DNA from: Prevotella sp.
GTDB taxonomy: Bacteria > Bacteroidota > Bacteroidia > Bacteroidales > Muribaculaceae
NCBI GenBank assembly: GCA_023662865.1
Contig: JAMPIK010000003.1
Location: 51,956-115,955 of the forward strand
Direction of reading: 5' to 3'
DNA: 64,000 nucleotides
Positions 52,552 to 62,425 of the stretch are shown here, piece by piece. Made by a program: the position numbers and the translations under genes. The notes beneath the pieces were generated by a model, which made no database searches, was not told where the DNA came from, and saw only the letters and a program-made list of their open reading frames with translations. Position 1 is the first letter of the stretch. Every line of letters starts with the position of its first letter.

Positions 52552-53193
52552 TCATTTTGTTCTGCCTTCGCGGTTACGGCACAGATTGTTTAAATACGAG
52601 AGTACCAACTCGGTGGCTTGCTCTACCTGAAGATTTGACGTATTGATACACAAATCATAATTTTCGGCACGCCCCCACTTTCTGCCGGTGTAGTAGTTAT
52701 AATAGTCGGCACGCACGGCATCCTGACGGTCCAACCAAGCTGACGGGTCATGCCTCACCGGCACGGCATTGCGTTCTATGGCGCGAGCTACCCTCACCTC
52801 TCTGTCTGCACACAAGAACAAGCTGACAGTGTTGGGCAAGTCGCGTGCGATATAATCAGCCGTGCGACCTACAATTACACACGAGCCTTTCTCCAAGAGC
52901 GCACGGATCACATCGCTTTGAAACTGATAGACGGTATCATCGTGAAGCGCACCGGCAGTAAAATATGTAGACGCACCGCAAGCCGCTCCAATCAGGGAAA
53001 ACAACTTTGAGTTACGCCTCTCATCGGCTTTCTCGAAAATGTCGGAACGAAACCCCAAAGATGTGGCAGCCTCACTGAGAAGCTCCTTATCATAATAAGG
53101 TATCGAGAGTTTCTCAGCTAACAAGCGCCCCAATCTGCGTCCGCCGCTGCCATATTGGCGCCCTATGACTATGATAAAATCCTGTGGTTTCAT
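52552..53193 (-). CDS. cytidylate kinase-like protein
   Basis: A 213-residue P-loop protein of the cytidylate-kinase-like family. IVIGRQYGSGGRRLGRLLAEKL is a modified P-loop (GRQYGSGGR, no usual Lys-Ser/Thr), and YYDKELL and SCVIVGRTADYIARD match the family's later motifs. These proteins are distinct from Cmk itself and their substrate is unknown. The gene diverges from the unknown gene at 53287. Confidence 0.82.
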   Translation of the reverse strand: MKPQDFIIVIGRQYGSGGRRLGRLLAEKLSIPYYDKELLSEAATSLGFRSDIFEKADERRNSKLFSLIGAACGASTYFTAGALHDDTVYQFQSDVIRALLEKGSCVIVGRTADYIARDLPNTVSLFLCADREVRVARAIERNAVPVRHDPSAWLDRQDAVRADYYNYYTGRKWGRAENYDLCINTSNLQVEQATELVLSYLNNLCRNREGRTK

Positions 53194-53256
53194 CTTCCGA
53201 ATATCAAATTTTTCACAAATTTATCATTTTTTATTCACACACCGAAATATTTTTAC

Positions 53257-53264
53257 TATTTTTG
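53257..53264 (+). promoter_or_regulatory. possible -7 element before the 124-residue unknown gene
   Basis: TATTTTTG at 53257-53264, 22 bases before ATG 53287. No clear TTTG upstream at the expected distance. Confidence 0.35.
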
Positions 53265-53286
53265 CACTGTCAAACTGAAAATTCTT

Positions 53287-53661
53287 ATGAGTAATTCTGT
53301 AAATAAAGAGAATGAAACTCCCGATGGCCTAAAGGCATACGAATTTCTCGTAGACAACATCAACGGAGATAAACAATTGATTAATAAAGCGGTATGCGAT
53401 GTTATAGAGGCAGACAACTCCGGTCAGTTCTGCGCAAGTGCTGCACGATTCCTCTCTGCCATAGATGCCGACAATTTTCTTTCGGAAATTGACAGCCTGC
53501 TGAAAAGCGTTATTGAAAAGGATCGTGAGAAACATTATATGCCGGCACTGCTCCCCACTATTTGGGGTGATGACTATATGGTGCATGCCGAAGAGCTGCG
53601 TGACTCCGATGATAATTTCCGCCGCATCTTCAAGCGCGTGCACCCGACAGGCATTATATAA
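53287..53661 (+). CDS. small unknown cytoplasmic protein
   Basis: A 124-residue soluble, acidic and mainly helical protein with no signal peptide. A conspicuous C-terminal part reads LPTIWGDDYMVHAEELRDSDDNF. I do not recognise the family. The ATG 53287 is chosen because the -7 element at 53257-53264 lies upstream of it while the longer frame extends into the neighbouring gene. It precedes the cyclophilin gene by 18 bases. Confidence 0.65.
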   Translation: MSNSVNKENETPDGLKAYEFLVDNINGDKQLINKAVCDVIEADNSGQFCASAARFLSAIDADNFLSEIDSLLKSVIEKDREKHYMPALLPTIWGDDYMVHAEELRDSDDNFRRIFKRVHPTGII

Positions 53662-53679
53662 ACTTATTTGCTTCCAAAA

Positions 53680-54555
53680 ATGAGAAAAACAATTTTATCC
53701 ATAATCTCCATAGCTGCATTGTTGGCTTTACCTTTTAATATCAACTCGCAGACACAATCCCACGAACCACAAAACATGGCAACTTCCAAACCCCTCAAAA
53801 TAGACAGCACCGCAACCGGACCGGTGTATGAAATAGAGACTAATCTGGGCAATATTAAAGTATTGCTTTATGATGACACCCCCGGCCACCGCGATAACTT
53901 TGTTAAACTCGCGGACAATCATGAATATGATGGTGTAATCTTTCACCGTGTGATAAAAGACTTCATGGCACAGACCGGAGACATGAACTCAAAAAATCCG
54001 AACAACACCATTCCATTAGGAGCTGGCGACACCGGCTACACCCTGCCGGCCGAGATAAAATACCCTCGCCATTTCCATAAATACGGCGCATTGGCCGCTG
54101 CTCGTACCGGCGATGAGGTTAACCCGAACAAAGAGTCTTCCGGCTCACAGTTTTATATCGTTACCGGAAATGTGTATCCCGGAGCTGTGCTTGAAAGAAT
54201 GGAAATCAGCAAACTCAACAAGCGCAGACAACAGTATTTCAAAACCCTCGTAAACGAAAATCGTTCTCTCATTGAGAAGATGCAACAAGAGGGAGATACC
54301 GCAGCTTTGGCTGACTTGGAAACAAACCTGATTGCTCGCACCGAAGAGGCAATTGTTCCCCACCCCATTCCCCAAGAGGTTATTGACACATACTCTACGG
54401 TAGGCGGTTCGCCGCACCTTGATGGAGAGTACACCGTATTCGGAGAAGTAATCTCCGGCATGGAGACGGTAGAGGCCATTCAGCAATCTCCTGTAAACGG
54501 CGCAGATGTGCCGCTCACCCCCATCAAAATATTAAGTGTAAAACGAATTAAATAG
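53680..54555 (+). CDS. secreted peptidyl-prolyl isomerase (cyclophilin) with insertion
   Basis: A 291-residue cyclophilin-type foldase. A signal peptide (residues 1-23, ending in INSQ) sends it to the periplasm. The core starts at about residue 47 (GPVYEIETNLGNIKVLLYDDTPGHRDNF). DGVIFHRVIKDFMAQTGD supplies the active-site Arg, Phe and Gln, and GSQFYIVTG follows. An extra ~78-residue, partly coiled segment (about 164-241) interrupts the domain before the final HLDGEYTVFGEVISGME. The ATG at 53680 is preferred over an upstream TTG. Confidence 0.9.
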   Translation: MRKTILSIISIAALLALPFNINSQTQSHEPQNMATSKPLKIDSTATGPVYEIETNLGNIKVLLYDDTPGHRDNFVKLADNHEYDGVIFHRVIKDFMAQTGDMNSKNPNNTIPLGAGDTGYTLPAEIKYPRHFHKYGALAAARTGDEVNPNKESSGSQFYIVTGNVYPGAVLERMEISKLNKRRQQYFKTLVNENRSLIEKMQQEGDTAALADLETNLIARTEEAIVPHPIPQEVIDTYSTVGGSPHLDGEYTVFGEVISGMETVEAIQQSPVNGADVPLTPIKILSVKRIK

Positions 54556-54580
54556 ATTTTCTCATTTAAAAAGAAAATTG

Positions 54581-54588
54581 TAAATTTG
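54581..54588 (+). promoter_or_regulatory. possible -7 element of the DUF349 gene
   Basis: TAAATTTG at 54581-54588; the ATG is at 54639. No TTTG at the usual spacing. Confidence 0.4.
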
Positions 54589-54638
54589 ACCCCTATTACC
54601 GGCAAATCCACTCATTTCATTCATATTAATATAAAGTC

Positions 54639-56552
54639 ATGAACGAGCTTGAAAAGACAATCCCCGAAACCGGGAATGTCGAGACTCCGAACGCCGAACA
54701 GGCACCCCTTTCTTCTGCAACGCCAGAAGCCACAGAGACTAATTCCCCGGCTGCTGAGGAAGCAACCCCCTCAACCTCCGACATCAATTCATCGGATCAG
54801 GAAGGCAAGAACAATGCAGACACCCCAAACTATTTTGAGATGTCTAAAGAAGAACTTGCCGACACACTTGCAGCCATAGTAGATGCCAAACAAGCCGAGC
54901 GCCACAAGGAAGTTGCCGTTATTAAACAGGCATTCTACCAGTTGCGCAGTGCCGAACTGGAGGCCGAGGCTGCGAAATTTTCCGAAGAAGCCGAGTCCGG
55001 CGAAGTCTTTGAAAGTGCTACCGACCCGCAGGAAATTCGCTTCAAAGATTTGCTAGCGGCTTTCCGCGAAATGCGCGCCGCTCATCTCGCCGCCGAAGAT
55101 GAACGCCGTTTGGCCAATCTGGCTCGCAGAAACGAAATAATCGACAAGCTCAAAGAGATTGCCGCTGATATTGACAATATCAACTTGCATATCCCGGAAG
55201 TGCGCCAACTTCAAGAAGATTTTAAGACAATTGGCGACATACCGGCCGGATCGGTAAGCGATTCCTGGAAAAATTATCAGACCGTGGTTGAGCAGATTTT
55301 TGACTGCCTGAAAATGAACAAAGAGCTTCGCGACCTTGACTTTAAGAAAAATCTTGAAATTAAGAAAGACCTCATAGAGCAAGCAAAACTCCTTACCGAG
55401 GAGGAAGACGTAATTGATGCTTTCAAAAAGCTTCAGGCTCTACACGACCTTTGGAGAGAAACCGGTCCGGTAGCTAAAGAATACAGAGAAGATATATGGA
55501 ACGAGTTCAAGGCTCTTTCCACAATTATAAACAAGCGTCACCAAGACTTCTTCGAGGCTCGCAAGCAAGAAGAACAGGCCAACGAGGCCGCCAAGACTGC
55601 CCTCTGCGAAGAAATTGAAAAAATACAGATAGACGAGCTGAAGACATTCGCAGCCTTTGAAGAGGCCACAACAGCCATCAAAGAAATGCAAGCGCGTTGG
55701 AAAGAACTCGGTTTTGCTTCTCGCAAAGCAAACAACACTCTGTTTGCTCGTTTCAGAAAAGCAGCCGATGATTTCTTTGCTCGCAAAGCCGAATTCTATA
55801 CCAAGACCAAAGCTGAACTCGCCCAAAACCTTGAAAAGAAAATCGCCCTATGCGAAAAGGCGGAGGCGCTCAAAGATTCAACAGATTTCAAAAAGACAGC
55901 CGATGCCATAATGGCTCTTCAAGCTGAATGGAAAACTATCGGCAGTGTACCGCGCAAACACAGCGATTCCGTGTGGCAGCGTTTCATGGCCGCTTGCAAC
56001 ACTTTCTTTGACGCTCGCAAGAAGGACATGGCAAACCGCCGTCAGGAAGAAAACGAGAACCTCGCAGCCAAGCATCTCGTTATCGAAGCTCTCAAAGCCA
56101 TACCCTCCGATGCCCAACGTTCTCAGGTAATCGAGACTCTCAAAGAGCAGCAAGCACGTTGGAACGCCATCGGACACGTACCCTTCAAAGTAAAAGACAA
56201 ACTCTACGAAGAATACCGTGCAACCTTGGCTGCCGTACGCGAGAACTTTGACTTGCGCGAAAGCCGTGCTCGCATGAACCGCTTTGAGGAGCAAATTTCT
56301 TCGCTTAACGGTGACGATCGCAAGCTCTCTCGTGAACGCGACCGTCTCTCACGCGCCCTTGAGCAGAAGCGCAATGAGCTCAAGACATTTGAAAACAACC
56401 TCGGTTTCTTTAATATCAAGAGCAAAGAAGGCAGCAGCATGCTCCGCGAAATGCAGCACCGCACTCAGCGCATCAAAGATGATATAAAAGAATTGGAAAA
56501 CAAAATCAAACTCCTTGACCAATCAAAGAACGCTCCCGAACAGGAGGCTTGA
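54639..56552 (+). CDS. DUF349-repeat coiled-coil protein
   Basis: A 637-residue soluble protein. The first ~70 residues are acidic and disordered (Glu/Ala/Pro/Thr-rich). After it come four or five DUF349 repeats, each ~75 residues with a central W-x-x-x-G-x-(V/A) pattern: LWRETGPVAKEYRE, RWKELGFASRKANN, EWKTIGSVPRKHSD and RWNAIGHVPFKVKD. The last ~110 residues form a long coiled coil. Function unknown in this phylum. It overlaps or abuts the next gene. Confidence 0.85.
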   Translation: MNELEKTIPETGNVETPNAEQAPLSSATPEATETNSPAAEEATPSTSDINSSDQEGKNNADTPNYFEMSKEELADTLAAIVDAKQAERHKEVAVIKQAFYQLRSAELEAEAAKFSEEAESGEVFESATDPQEIRFKDLLAAFREMRAAHLAAEDERRLANLARRNEIIDKLKEIAADIDNINLHIPEVRQLQEDFKTIGDIPAGSVSDSWKNYQTVVEQIFDCLKMNKELRDLDFKKNLEIKKDLIEQAKLLTEEEDVIDAFKKLQALHDLWRETGPVAKEYREDIWNEFKALSTIINKRHQDFFEARKQEEQANEAAKTALCEEIEKIQIDELKTFAAFEEATTAIKEMQARWKELGFASRKANNTLFARFRKAADDFFARKAEFYTKTKAELAQNLEKKIALCEKAEALKDSTDFKKTADAIMALQAEWKTIGSVPRKHSDSVWQRFMAACNTFFDARKKDMANRRQEENENLAAKHLVIEALKAIPSDAQRSQVIETLKEQQARWNAIGHVPFKVKDKLYEEYRATLAAVRENFDLRESRARMNRFEEQISSLNGDDRKLSRERDRLSRALEQKRNELKTFENNLGFFNIKSKEGSSMLREMQHRTQRIKDDIKELENKIKLLDQSKNAPEQEA

Positions 56553-56572
56553 CTCAACGCAACCAATCGGTG

Positions 56573-57970
56573 ATGTCAGCAGTAAAAAGCGATAACATAC
56601 AACTCGGAAAATATTTACAGGCTATATTGATAATCGGCGACTTCGCCGTTATCAATATGGCTTATATGTTGGTATCCCTAATTCCGAATCTATCACTCGG
56701 ATTTGGCAACAAGCTTGTGTGGCTGGTGGCCAACGTTGCCTTTGTGCCGGCAGTGCTCCTGTTTTCCAACATACACAAACTTCGCATACTGTTTGCCGAC
56801 CGCGTTGTACTGCAGGTCTTTAAATCAATTGTTATTTACGGACTTTGCATGACGGTGCTCTTCTACATACTCGGCATTGCCGATGTTGGTTGGAAGGCCG
56901 GGTTTGTATTTATGGGAGCGAGCTTCTTGTTGCTCTCCATATGGTGGTTGGCTGCTCATAAATTACTCAAGAAAGTTCGCCGTATGGGTCTGAACTTCAA
57001 GCGAGTAATCGTAGTTGGTGCCGGAGCTAACGCCACAACACTAACTTATGAGATTTTGCAAGACCCCGGCTATGGCTACCGGATAATGGGATTTTTTGAC
57101 GATGAAACTCAGCATCTTGAAAAATTTTCCGACTATTACACCGCCCCTCTGCATAAGATTGGGGAGTATGTACGCAAAAACAAGATTGACCTCATTTTCT
57201 ACACTCTTGATGCCGGCGATGAGGAGAAGCTGGCATCAACTATGAAGATATCCGATGAGCAAGGTATTGAGTTTGTGTATGTACCGAACTTTTCTCCCAC
57301 GCTCCGCGGACACTTTATTCAAGCTATGGTAGGGTCATTGCCCGTAATGACCCATACAATCTCTCCGCTCACAAAGCACTACAACGCTTTGCTCAAACGT
57401 GGATTTGACTTGGTCTTTTCCATCCCCGTACTATTGCTCTCCCCTCTTTGGGCTCTTCCCATTGCCATCGGCATCAAGCTTTCATCGCCCGGCCCCATTC
57501 TCTTCAAGCAGAAACGCACCGGTATCAAGGGGCGAGACTTTACTTGCTATAAGTTTCGCACCATGAAGGTTAACACCCAAGCCGACTCGTTGCAGGCCAC
57601 GGAAAATGACCCGCGCAAGACACGGTTCGGAGACTTTCTGCGCCGCTCCTCGCTTGATGAACTTCCCCAATTCCTCAACGTCTTCCTGGGCAATATGAGC
57701 GTAGTGGGTCCGCGCCCGCACATGGTCAGCCAGACAGAAGATTACAGCCGCTTGATTGACAAATATATGGTGCGCCACGCTGTGAAGCCCGGCATATCCG
57801 GCTGGGCTCAAGTGAACGGATATCGCGGAGGCACAAAACATCTGTGGCAAATGGAGAAGCGTGTGGAATATGATGTATGGTACATTCACCATTGGAATAT
57901 TTTCTTGGATATCAAGATTGTATTTCTCACGGTATTCAACGCCTTCCGCGGAGAATCAAACGCCTATTAA
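56573..57970 (+). CDS. polyprenyl glycosylphosphotransferase (second copy in window)
   Basis: A 465-residue membrane enzyme of the WcaJ/WbaP type. Four N-terminal membrane helices, a Rossmann-like middle ([18 protein letters not shown]), one more helix and the C-terminal catalytic domain (about 280-465) with [51 protein letters not shown] and [15 protein letters not shown]. It primes sugar transfer to undecaprenyl phosphate. The ATG at 56573 is preferred; a TTG at 56549 overlapping the DUF349 stop is an alternative. It is homologous to the enzyme at 18746-20164 but divergent in sequence. Confidence 0.88.
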   Translation: MSAVKSDNIQLGKYLQAILIIGDFAVINMAYMLVSLIPNLSLGFGNKLVWLVANVAFVPAVLLFSNIHKLRILFADRVVLQVFKSIVIYGLCMTVLFYILGIADVGWKAGFVFMGASFLLLSIWWLAAHKLLKKVRRMGLNFKRVIVVGAGANATTLTYEILQDPGYGYRIMGFFDDETQHLEKFSDYYTAPLHKIGEYVRKNKIDLIFYTLDAGDEEKLASTMKISDEQGIEFVYVPNFSPTLRGHFIQAMVGSLPVMTHTISPLTKHYNALLKRGFDLVFSIPVLLLSPLWALPIAIGIKLSSPGPILFKQKRTGIKGRDFTCYKFRTMKVNTQADSLQATENDPRKTRFGDFLRRSSLDELPQFLNVFLGNMSVVGPRPHMVSQTEDYSRLIDKYMVRHAVKPGISGWAQVNGYRGGTKHLWQMEKRVEYDVWYIHHWNIFLDIKIVFLTVFNAFRGESNAY

Positions 57971-57983
57971 TCAACTCATTACT

Positions 57984-58562
57984 ATGAAACCATTGAAGTA
58001 TTTGCTGCTGGTTGCACTATTTTCCATTATCAATATTCAGACCATAAAAGCCGACAACTCTGATGATAAGGACTTTCGCAATGGAGAAGAATTACTCTCG
58101 CAAGGTCAATACTTGGACGCGCTCAAAGCGTTCGGGCGCTCTGCCAAGAATGGAAACACCGAAGCTCAATACCAAATAGGCATTATGTTTATGGAAGGGC
58201 AAGGAATGAACGAAAACCCCGAAGACGCCGCATATTGGTTTCGCAAAGCTGCGCAAAACGGCCACGCACCCTCCCAGTTTTCCATTGGAGAATGTTTTAT
58301 GAACGGCACCGGAGTGCAACAAGACAGCCGTATGGCCGCTGAATGGTTTTGGCGTGCCGCGGAGCAAGGACACCCTACCGCCTCCCTTTATTTGGCACGT
58401 ATGTATCGCGATGGAATCGGAATGTCCCGAAACTTATACAAGGCTCGTAAATATTTCAAAAAGGCAGCTGCAGCCGGTTTAAGTGAAGCTCAAGAAGAGC
58501 TTGACCGGCTCCCGGCGGAAAAACCGAACTCTGCCAAAATACCTGTACGCAAGAAAAGATAA
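57984..58562 (+). CDS. secreted Sel1-repeat protein
   Basis: A 192-residue protein with a signal peptide (residues 1-22) and three to four Sel1-like (TPR-type) repeats: AQYQIGIMFMEGQGMNENPEDAAYWFRKAAQNGH, a second ending in AAEQGH and a third ending AAAAGL. A basic C-terminal tail follows. Such proteins usually mediate protein-protein contacts in the envelope. The gene starts 13 bases after the glycosylphosphotransferase stop and ends 10 bases before rmuC. An upstream in-frame ATG lies inside the previous gene and is rejected. Confidence 0.85.
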   Translation: MKPLKYLLLVALFSIINIQTIKADNSDDKDFRNGEELLSQGQYLDALKAFGRSAKNGNTEAQYQIGIMFMEGQGMNENPEDAAYWFRKAAQNGHAPSQFSIGECFMNGTGVQQDSRMAAEWFWRAAEQGHPTASLYLARMYRDGIGMSRNLYKARKYFKKAAAAGLSEAQEELDRLPAEKPNSAKIPVRKKR

Positions 58563-58572
58563 GTAGTCGTTT

Positions 58573-59808
58573 ATGGAAATTGCACTCCCGCTGATTTGCT
58601 TTATTGCCGGGTTGATACTCGGCATTCTGCTTTGGAATTATCTTACCAGGCGAAACAACCCCACAGCTTTCTACGAGGCTCAAATTCAAACTCTTAAAGC
58701 AGAATTTGAACAGGAAAGAAACCGCCTTCAGGCTCAAACGGAAAGAAATGAAGAAAATATACGCCGGGAGAGCATTGCACAGTTTAAGGCTTTGGCTGCT
58801 GAAATTCTCTCTGAACAAACCGGAGGGTTGAAGCAATCCAATGCCGAACAAATCAATGCATTGCTGCGTCCGCTGTCTGAAAATATCGAGAACTTCCGTA
58901 AGGCTGTAAACGACTCATATGTGCAAGAATCGGCCTCGCGCAAATCTCTCACCGATCAGATAGACCGGCTCATGCAGATTAATCAGACTATCGGCACTGA
59001 TGCCAAGAACTTGACATCCGCCTTGCGGGGTGATTCAAAAGTGCAAGGCGATTGGGGAGAAATGATTTTGCAAACAATGCTTGAACGTGCCGGTCTGCAG
59101 AAAGACATTCATTTCCTCGTGCAAGCCACTCGTGCCGACGACGGCTCGACATTCAGAAATGAATACGGCGTACTGCAACGGCCGGACGTAATCATCATTT
59201 TGCCGGACAATCGCCGCCTGGTTATCGACTCAAAAGTGTCGCTGACTGCATTCACTGAATATGTCGCTGCCGAAGACGCCGCTCAACGCGAGTTGGCCGC
59301 CAAGCGAAATCTTCAATCAGTAAAGAAACACATTGATGAATTGTCTGAGAAGAAATATCAGGCTACTGTGGAGGGAAGTGCCGATCATGTTCTGATGTTT
59401 ATCCCCAACGAAGGCGCGTATATCACGGCACTGCAATCAGACCCGGACTTGTGGCAATATGCTTACGACCGGCATGTGGCAATCGTATCGCCCACTCACC
59501 TGTTCTCGGTAATGAAAATCATTTCTCAACTTTGGTTGCAAGACAAGCAGAACCGGAACACACTCCGAATTGCGGAAAAAGGAGGTGACCTTTACGACAA
59601 AATTGTCCTCTTTATCGATGCATGGAAAGAAGTGGGCAACAACCTCGCTCGCGCTACCGAAAGTTATGAGAAAGCAGCCAACAGACTCTCCACAGGAAAA
59701 GGAAACATTGTGCGGCTCACCGAGCAGCTTAAAGAACTTGGGGCAAAAGCTAAAAAACAACTGCCCAAACAGTTGCTTGAAAATCAGTCGGGAGACGAGG
59801 ATATATAG
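58573..59808 (+). CDS. rmuC: DNA recombination protein RmuC
   Basis: A 411-residue protein with one N-terminal membrane helix (about 4-22), a coiled coil (about 35-75) and the RmuC domain (about 110-400) containing KVQGDWGEMILQTMLERAGL, RPDVIIILPDNRRLVIDSKVSL and VLMFIPNEGAY. RmuC limits inversions at short repeats in E. coli; its nuclease activity is inferred from the fold. Its last 25 bases overlap the convergent truA gene. Confidence 0.93.
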   Translation: MEIALPLICFIAGLILGILLWNYLTRRNNPTAFYEAQIQTLKAEFEQERNRLQAQTERNEENIRRESIAQFKALAAEILSEQTGGLKQSNAEQINALLRPLSENIENFRKAVNDSYVQESASRKSLTDQIDRLMQINQTIGTDAKNLTSALRGDSKVQGDWGEMILQTMLERAGLQKDIHFLVQATRADDGSTFRNEYGVLQRPDVIIILPDNRRLVIDSKVSLTAFTEYVAAEDAAQRELAAKRNLQSVKKHIDELSEKKYQATVEGSADHVLMFIPNEGAYITALQSDPDLWQYAYDRHVAIVSPTHLFSVMKIISQLWLQDKQNRNTLRIAEKGGDLYDKIVLFIDAWKEVGNNLARATESYEKAANRLSTGKGNIVRLTEQLKELGAKAKKQLPKQLLENQSGDEDI

Positions 59809-60536
59809 GGGTACGTAATCCGATACAGAAACAATCCTTGTGCGGGTACGGAGGTGCCGGCGGCGCATCTGTCTTTTGCTTTAATTACAGCCTTGAACTC
59901 CTCCAACGACATTTTTCCGCGACCCACCTCCGTGAGTGTGCCTACCACAGACCTCACCATATTGCGCAGAAAACGGTCTGCCGTAATTGTGAATACCCGG
60001 GAATGGCCTTCTCGCTGCCAATACGCATGCGTCACATCGCAGATATTTGTTTTGGCATCAGAGTGTAATTTCGCAAAAGAGGTGAAATCATCTGTCTTGA
60101 TTAATTCTTGCGCGGCCCGGTTCATAGCCTCAAAGTCCAACGGCGTACTCAATTGCCAGCAATATGGATATCCGAAGGGGGTCTTTTCCTCACTTATATA
60201 ATATTTATAAGTTCGCGAAGTGGCATCAAACCTTGCATGGGCATCATCGGCAACCTTAATCAGCTCATAAAAGGCTATATTCCTGCCGCACATGTGGTTA
60301 AGCGAGCGCAGAAATGAGTCGTTGCGTTCAATGGCAGACGAGCAATCAAAATGAGCGTACATACATGCGGCATGGACTCCGGCATCTGTCCGTCCGGCTC
60401 CTACTATCGGGGTCTCTGCACGCAGAACTTTTGAAAGTGCCTCCTCAATGCGTTGTTGCACACCGATTGCGTTGGGCTGCCTTTGCCAACCGCAAAACTC
60501 CGCACCATTGTAAGCCAATCGCAGGAAATATCTCAT
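59784..60536 (-). CDS. truA: tRNA pseudouridine synthase A
   Basis: A 250-residue enzyme for pseudouridine at positions 38-40 of tRNA anticodon stems. The catalytic Asp is in GAGRTDAGVHA near residue 52; YFLRLAYNGAEFCGWQRQPN at the start and FLRNMVRSVVGTLTEVGRGK near the end are typical. It overlaps speA by 4 bases and rmuC (convergent) by 25 bases. Confidence 0.95.
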   Translation of the reverse strand: MRYFLRLAYNGAEFCGWQRQPNAIGVQQRIEEALSKVLRAETPIVGAGRTDAGVHAACMYAHFDCSSAIERNDSFLRSLNHMCGRNIAFYELIKVADDAHARFDATSRTYKYYISEEKTPFGYPYCWQLSTPLDFEAMNRAAQELIKTDDFTSFAKLHSDAKTNICDVTHAYWQREGHSRVFTITADRFLRNMVRSVVGTLTEVGRGKMSLEEFKAVIKAKDRCAAGTSVPAQGLFLYRITYPYISSSPD

Positions 60537-62425
60537 TCCAAATAGGTATAACCGTAAAGGCCGGACTTATAGTTATTAAGGAACTGACGTCCCTCCTCGG
60601 GTGTGATACGTTCGGATTTCATGCATGAAGTGACCCATGTCTCAAGGTTGCGTACCAGCTTCTTGGGATTATACTCCACATAATCAAGTACATCGGCCAC
60701 AGTCTCTCCGTCAATCACTTGTTCAAGCACATATTTATCATCTTTCACTGAAATATGCACCGCATTAGTATCGCCGAAGAGATTGTGCATGTCGCCTAAA
60801 ATTTCTTGATAAGCACCGACAAGGAACACTCCGATATAATAATGTTCGTTGCTTTTGAGCACATGTACGGGCAAAGAGCGCGAAATACCCTGTGGAGAGA
60901 CAAAGCGGTTTATCTTGCCATCTGAGTCGCAAGTCACATCTTGCAAGGTGGCCAACTGGCCGGGCTTCTCGTCTAACCGCTGAATGGGCATGATAGGGAA
61001 AATCTGATCTATTGCCCATGTATCCGGCAAACTTTGAAAAAGAGAGAAATTGCAAAAATATTTTTCCGGCAACATACGTGTCACTTTTTGTAATTCCTCC
61101 GGCGGGTGCTTCATACTCCTGGTGATGGCATTGACATCGCGTGCCACACTCCAAAAAAGTTTCTCCACTTGCGCACGCGTACGCAAATCCAACATTCCGA
61201 GGCTGAAAAGCTCAAGAGCCTCTTCGCGTATTTGCAGGGCATCGTGCCAGTCTTCAAACACACGTGAGGCATTTATCTTATCCCAGATATTATACAGCTC
61301 TTTGGAAAGTTCGTGAGCATCTTCACCTATCTCCTCATCATCGTCCCATATCGGCAAAGCGGTAGCAGCCAAGGCCTCTATAATCAAGATGGAATGATGT
61401 GCTGTGAGTGATCGACCGGACTCGGTGATAATATTTGGCTGTTTCAAGCCGTTCTTCACACAAACATCTACCAAAGCAGACACCGAGTCGTTTACATATT
61501 CCTGTATGGAATAGTTCATCGAGTTCTCGCCCATAGAGGAGCGTGTGCCGTCATAGTCCACACCAAGGCCACCGCCTATGTCCACAAAATCAATGTCAAA
61601 GCCCATGCGTGTAAGTTGAACATAGAATTGCATTGCCTCGCGCAGGGCATTTTTAATACGACGTATTTTTGTGATTTGGCTGCCGATATGAAAATGAATC
61701 AGTTTCAGGCAAGATGTCATCTTGTTTTTCTCCAAGAACTCGACAGCTTCGAGCAGTTCGGAAGAGTTAAGTCCGAATTTGCTCACATCGCCTCCACTTT
61801 CTTCCCACTTGCCGGAGCCGGAGCTCGTCAATTTGATACGTATACCCACATTGGGCTCTACACCAATCTTTTTTGCCAACTTGGCAATAGTACGCAGCTC
61901 ATTCAATTTTTCAACCACGAGGAAAATGCGGCGTCCCATTTTCTGCGCCAACAGAGCCAATTCCACATAATTATCATCTTTGTATCCGTTGCAGATAATT
62001 ATGGAATTTTCATGGGTATTAACAGCCAAAACAGCATGAAGCTCCGGCTTGGAGCCGGCCTCAAGCCCTATATTATATTTATTGCCGTGGCTTACAATCT
62101 CTTCCACCACCTGACGCATCTGATTTACTTTGATGGGGTAAACCACAAAGTTTTGACCCGTGTATTGATACTCGGCGGCTGCCTTTTGAAAACATGAGGA
62201 TATTTTGCGTATGCGGTCATCAAGAATATCCGGGAAACGAAGCAGAACGGGAGCCGTCACATCACGCAACTGCAATTCGTTCATCACGTCCATGAGGTCT
62301 ACACTTATAGCTCCCGGACGCGGTGTGACTTGAGCATGTCCTTTCTCGTTAATGGAAAAATAATTGCGTCCCCATCCCGGGACATTATACAGTTCAGAAG
62401 AATCTTCAATCCGCCACTTTCTCAT
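60533..62425 (-). CDS. speA: biosynthetic arginine decarboxylase
   Basis: A 630-residue PLP enzyme (fold type III) converting arginine to agmatine for polyamine synthesis. The PLP lysine lies in YPIKVNQMRQVVEEIVSHG near residue 100, and the HIGSQI and DIGGGLGVDYDGT segments follow. The C-terminal half includes TESGRSLTAHHS and GAYQEILGDMHNLFGD. It overlaps ssb upstream and truA downstream by 4 bases each. SpeA is encoded behind an ArgC-like protein that lacks the catalytic Cys. Confidence 0.95.
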   Translation of the reverse strand: MRKWRIEDSSELYNVPGWGRNYFSINEKGHAQVTPRPGAISVDLMDVMNELQLRDVTAPVLLRFPDILDDRIRKISSCFQKAAAEYQYTGQNFVVYPIKVNQMRQVVEEIVSHGNKYNIGLEAGSKPELHAVLAVNTHENSIIICNGYKDDNYVELALLAQKMGRRIFLVVEKLNELRTIAKLAKKIGVEPNVGIRIKLTSSGSGKWEESGGDVSKFGLNSSELLEAVEFLEKNKMTSCLKLIHFHIGSQITKIRRIKNALREAMQFYVQLTRMGFDIDFVDIGGGLGVDYDGTRSSMGENSMNYSIQEYVNDSVSALVDVCVKNGLKQPNIITESGRSLTAHHSILIIEALAATALPIWDDDEEIGEDAHELSKELYNIWDKINASRVFEDWHDALQIREEALELFSLGMLDLRTRAQVEKLFWSVARDVNAITRSMKHPPEELQKVTRMLPEKYFCNFSLFQSLPDTWAIDQIFPIMPIQRLDEKPGQLATLQDVTCDSDGKINRFVSPQGISRSLPVHVLKSNEHYYIGVFLVGAYQEILGDMHNLFGDTNAVHISVKDDKYVLEQVIDGETVADVLDYVEYNPKKLVRNLETWVTSCMKSERITPEEGRQFLNNYKSGLYGYTYLE

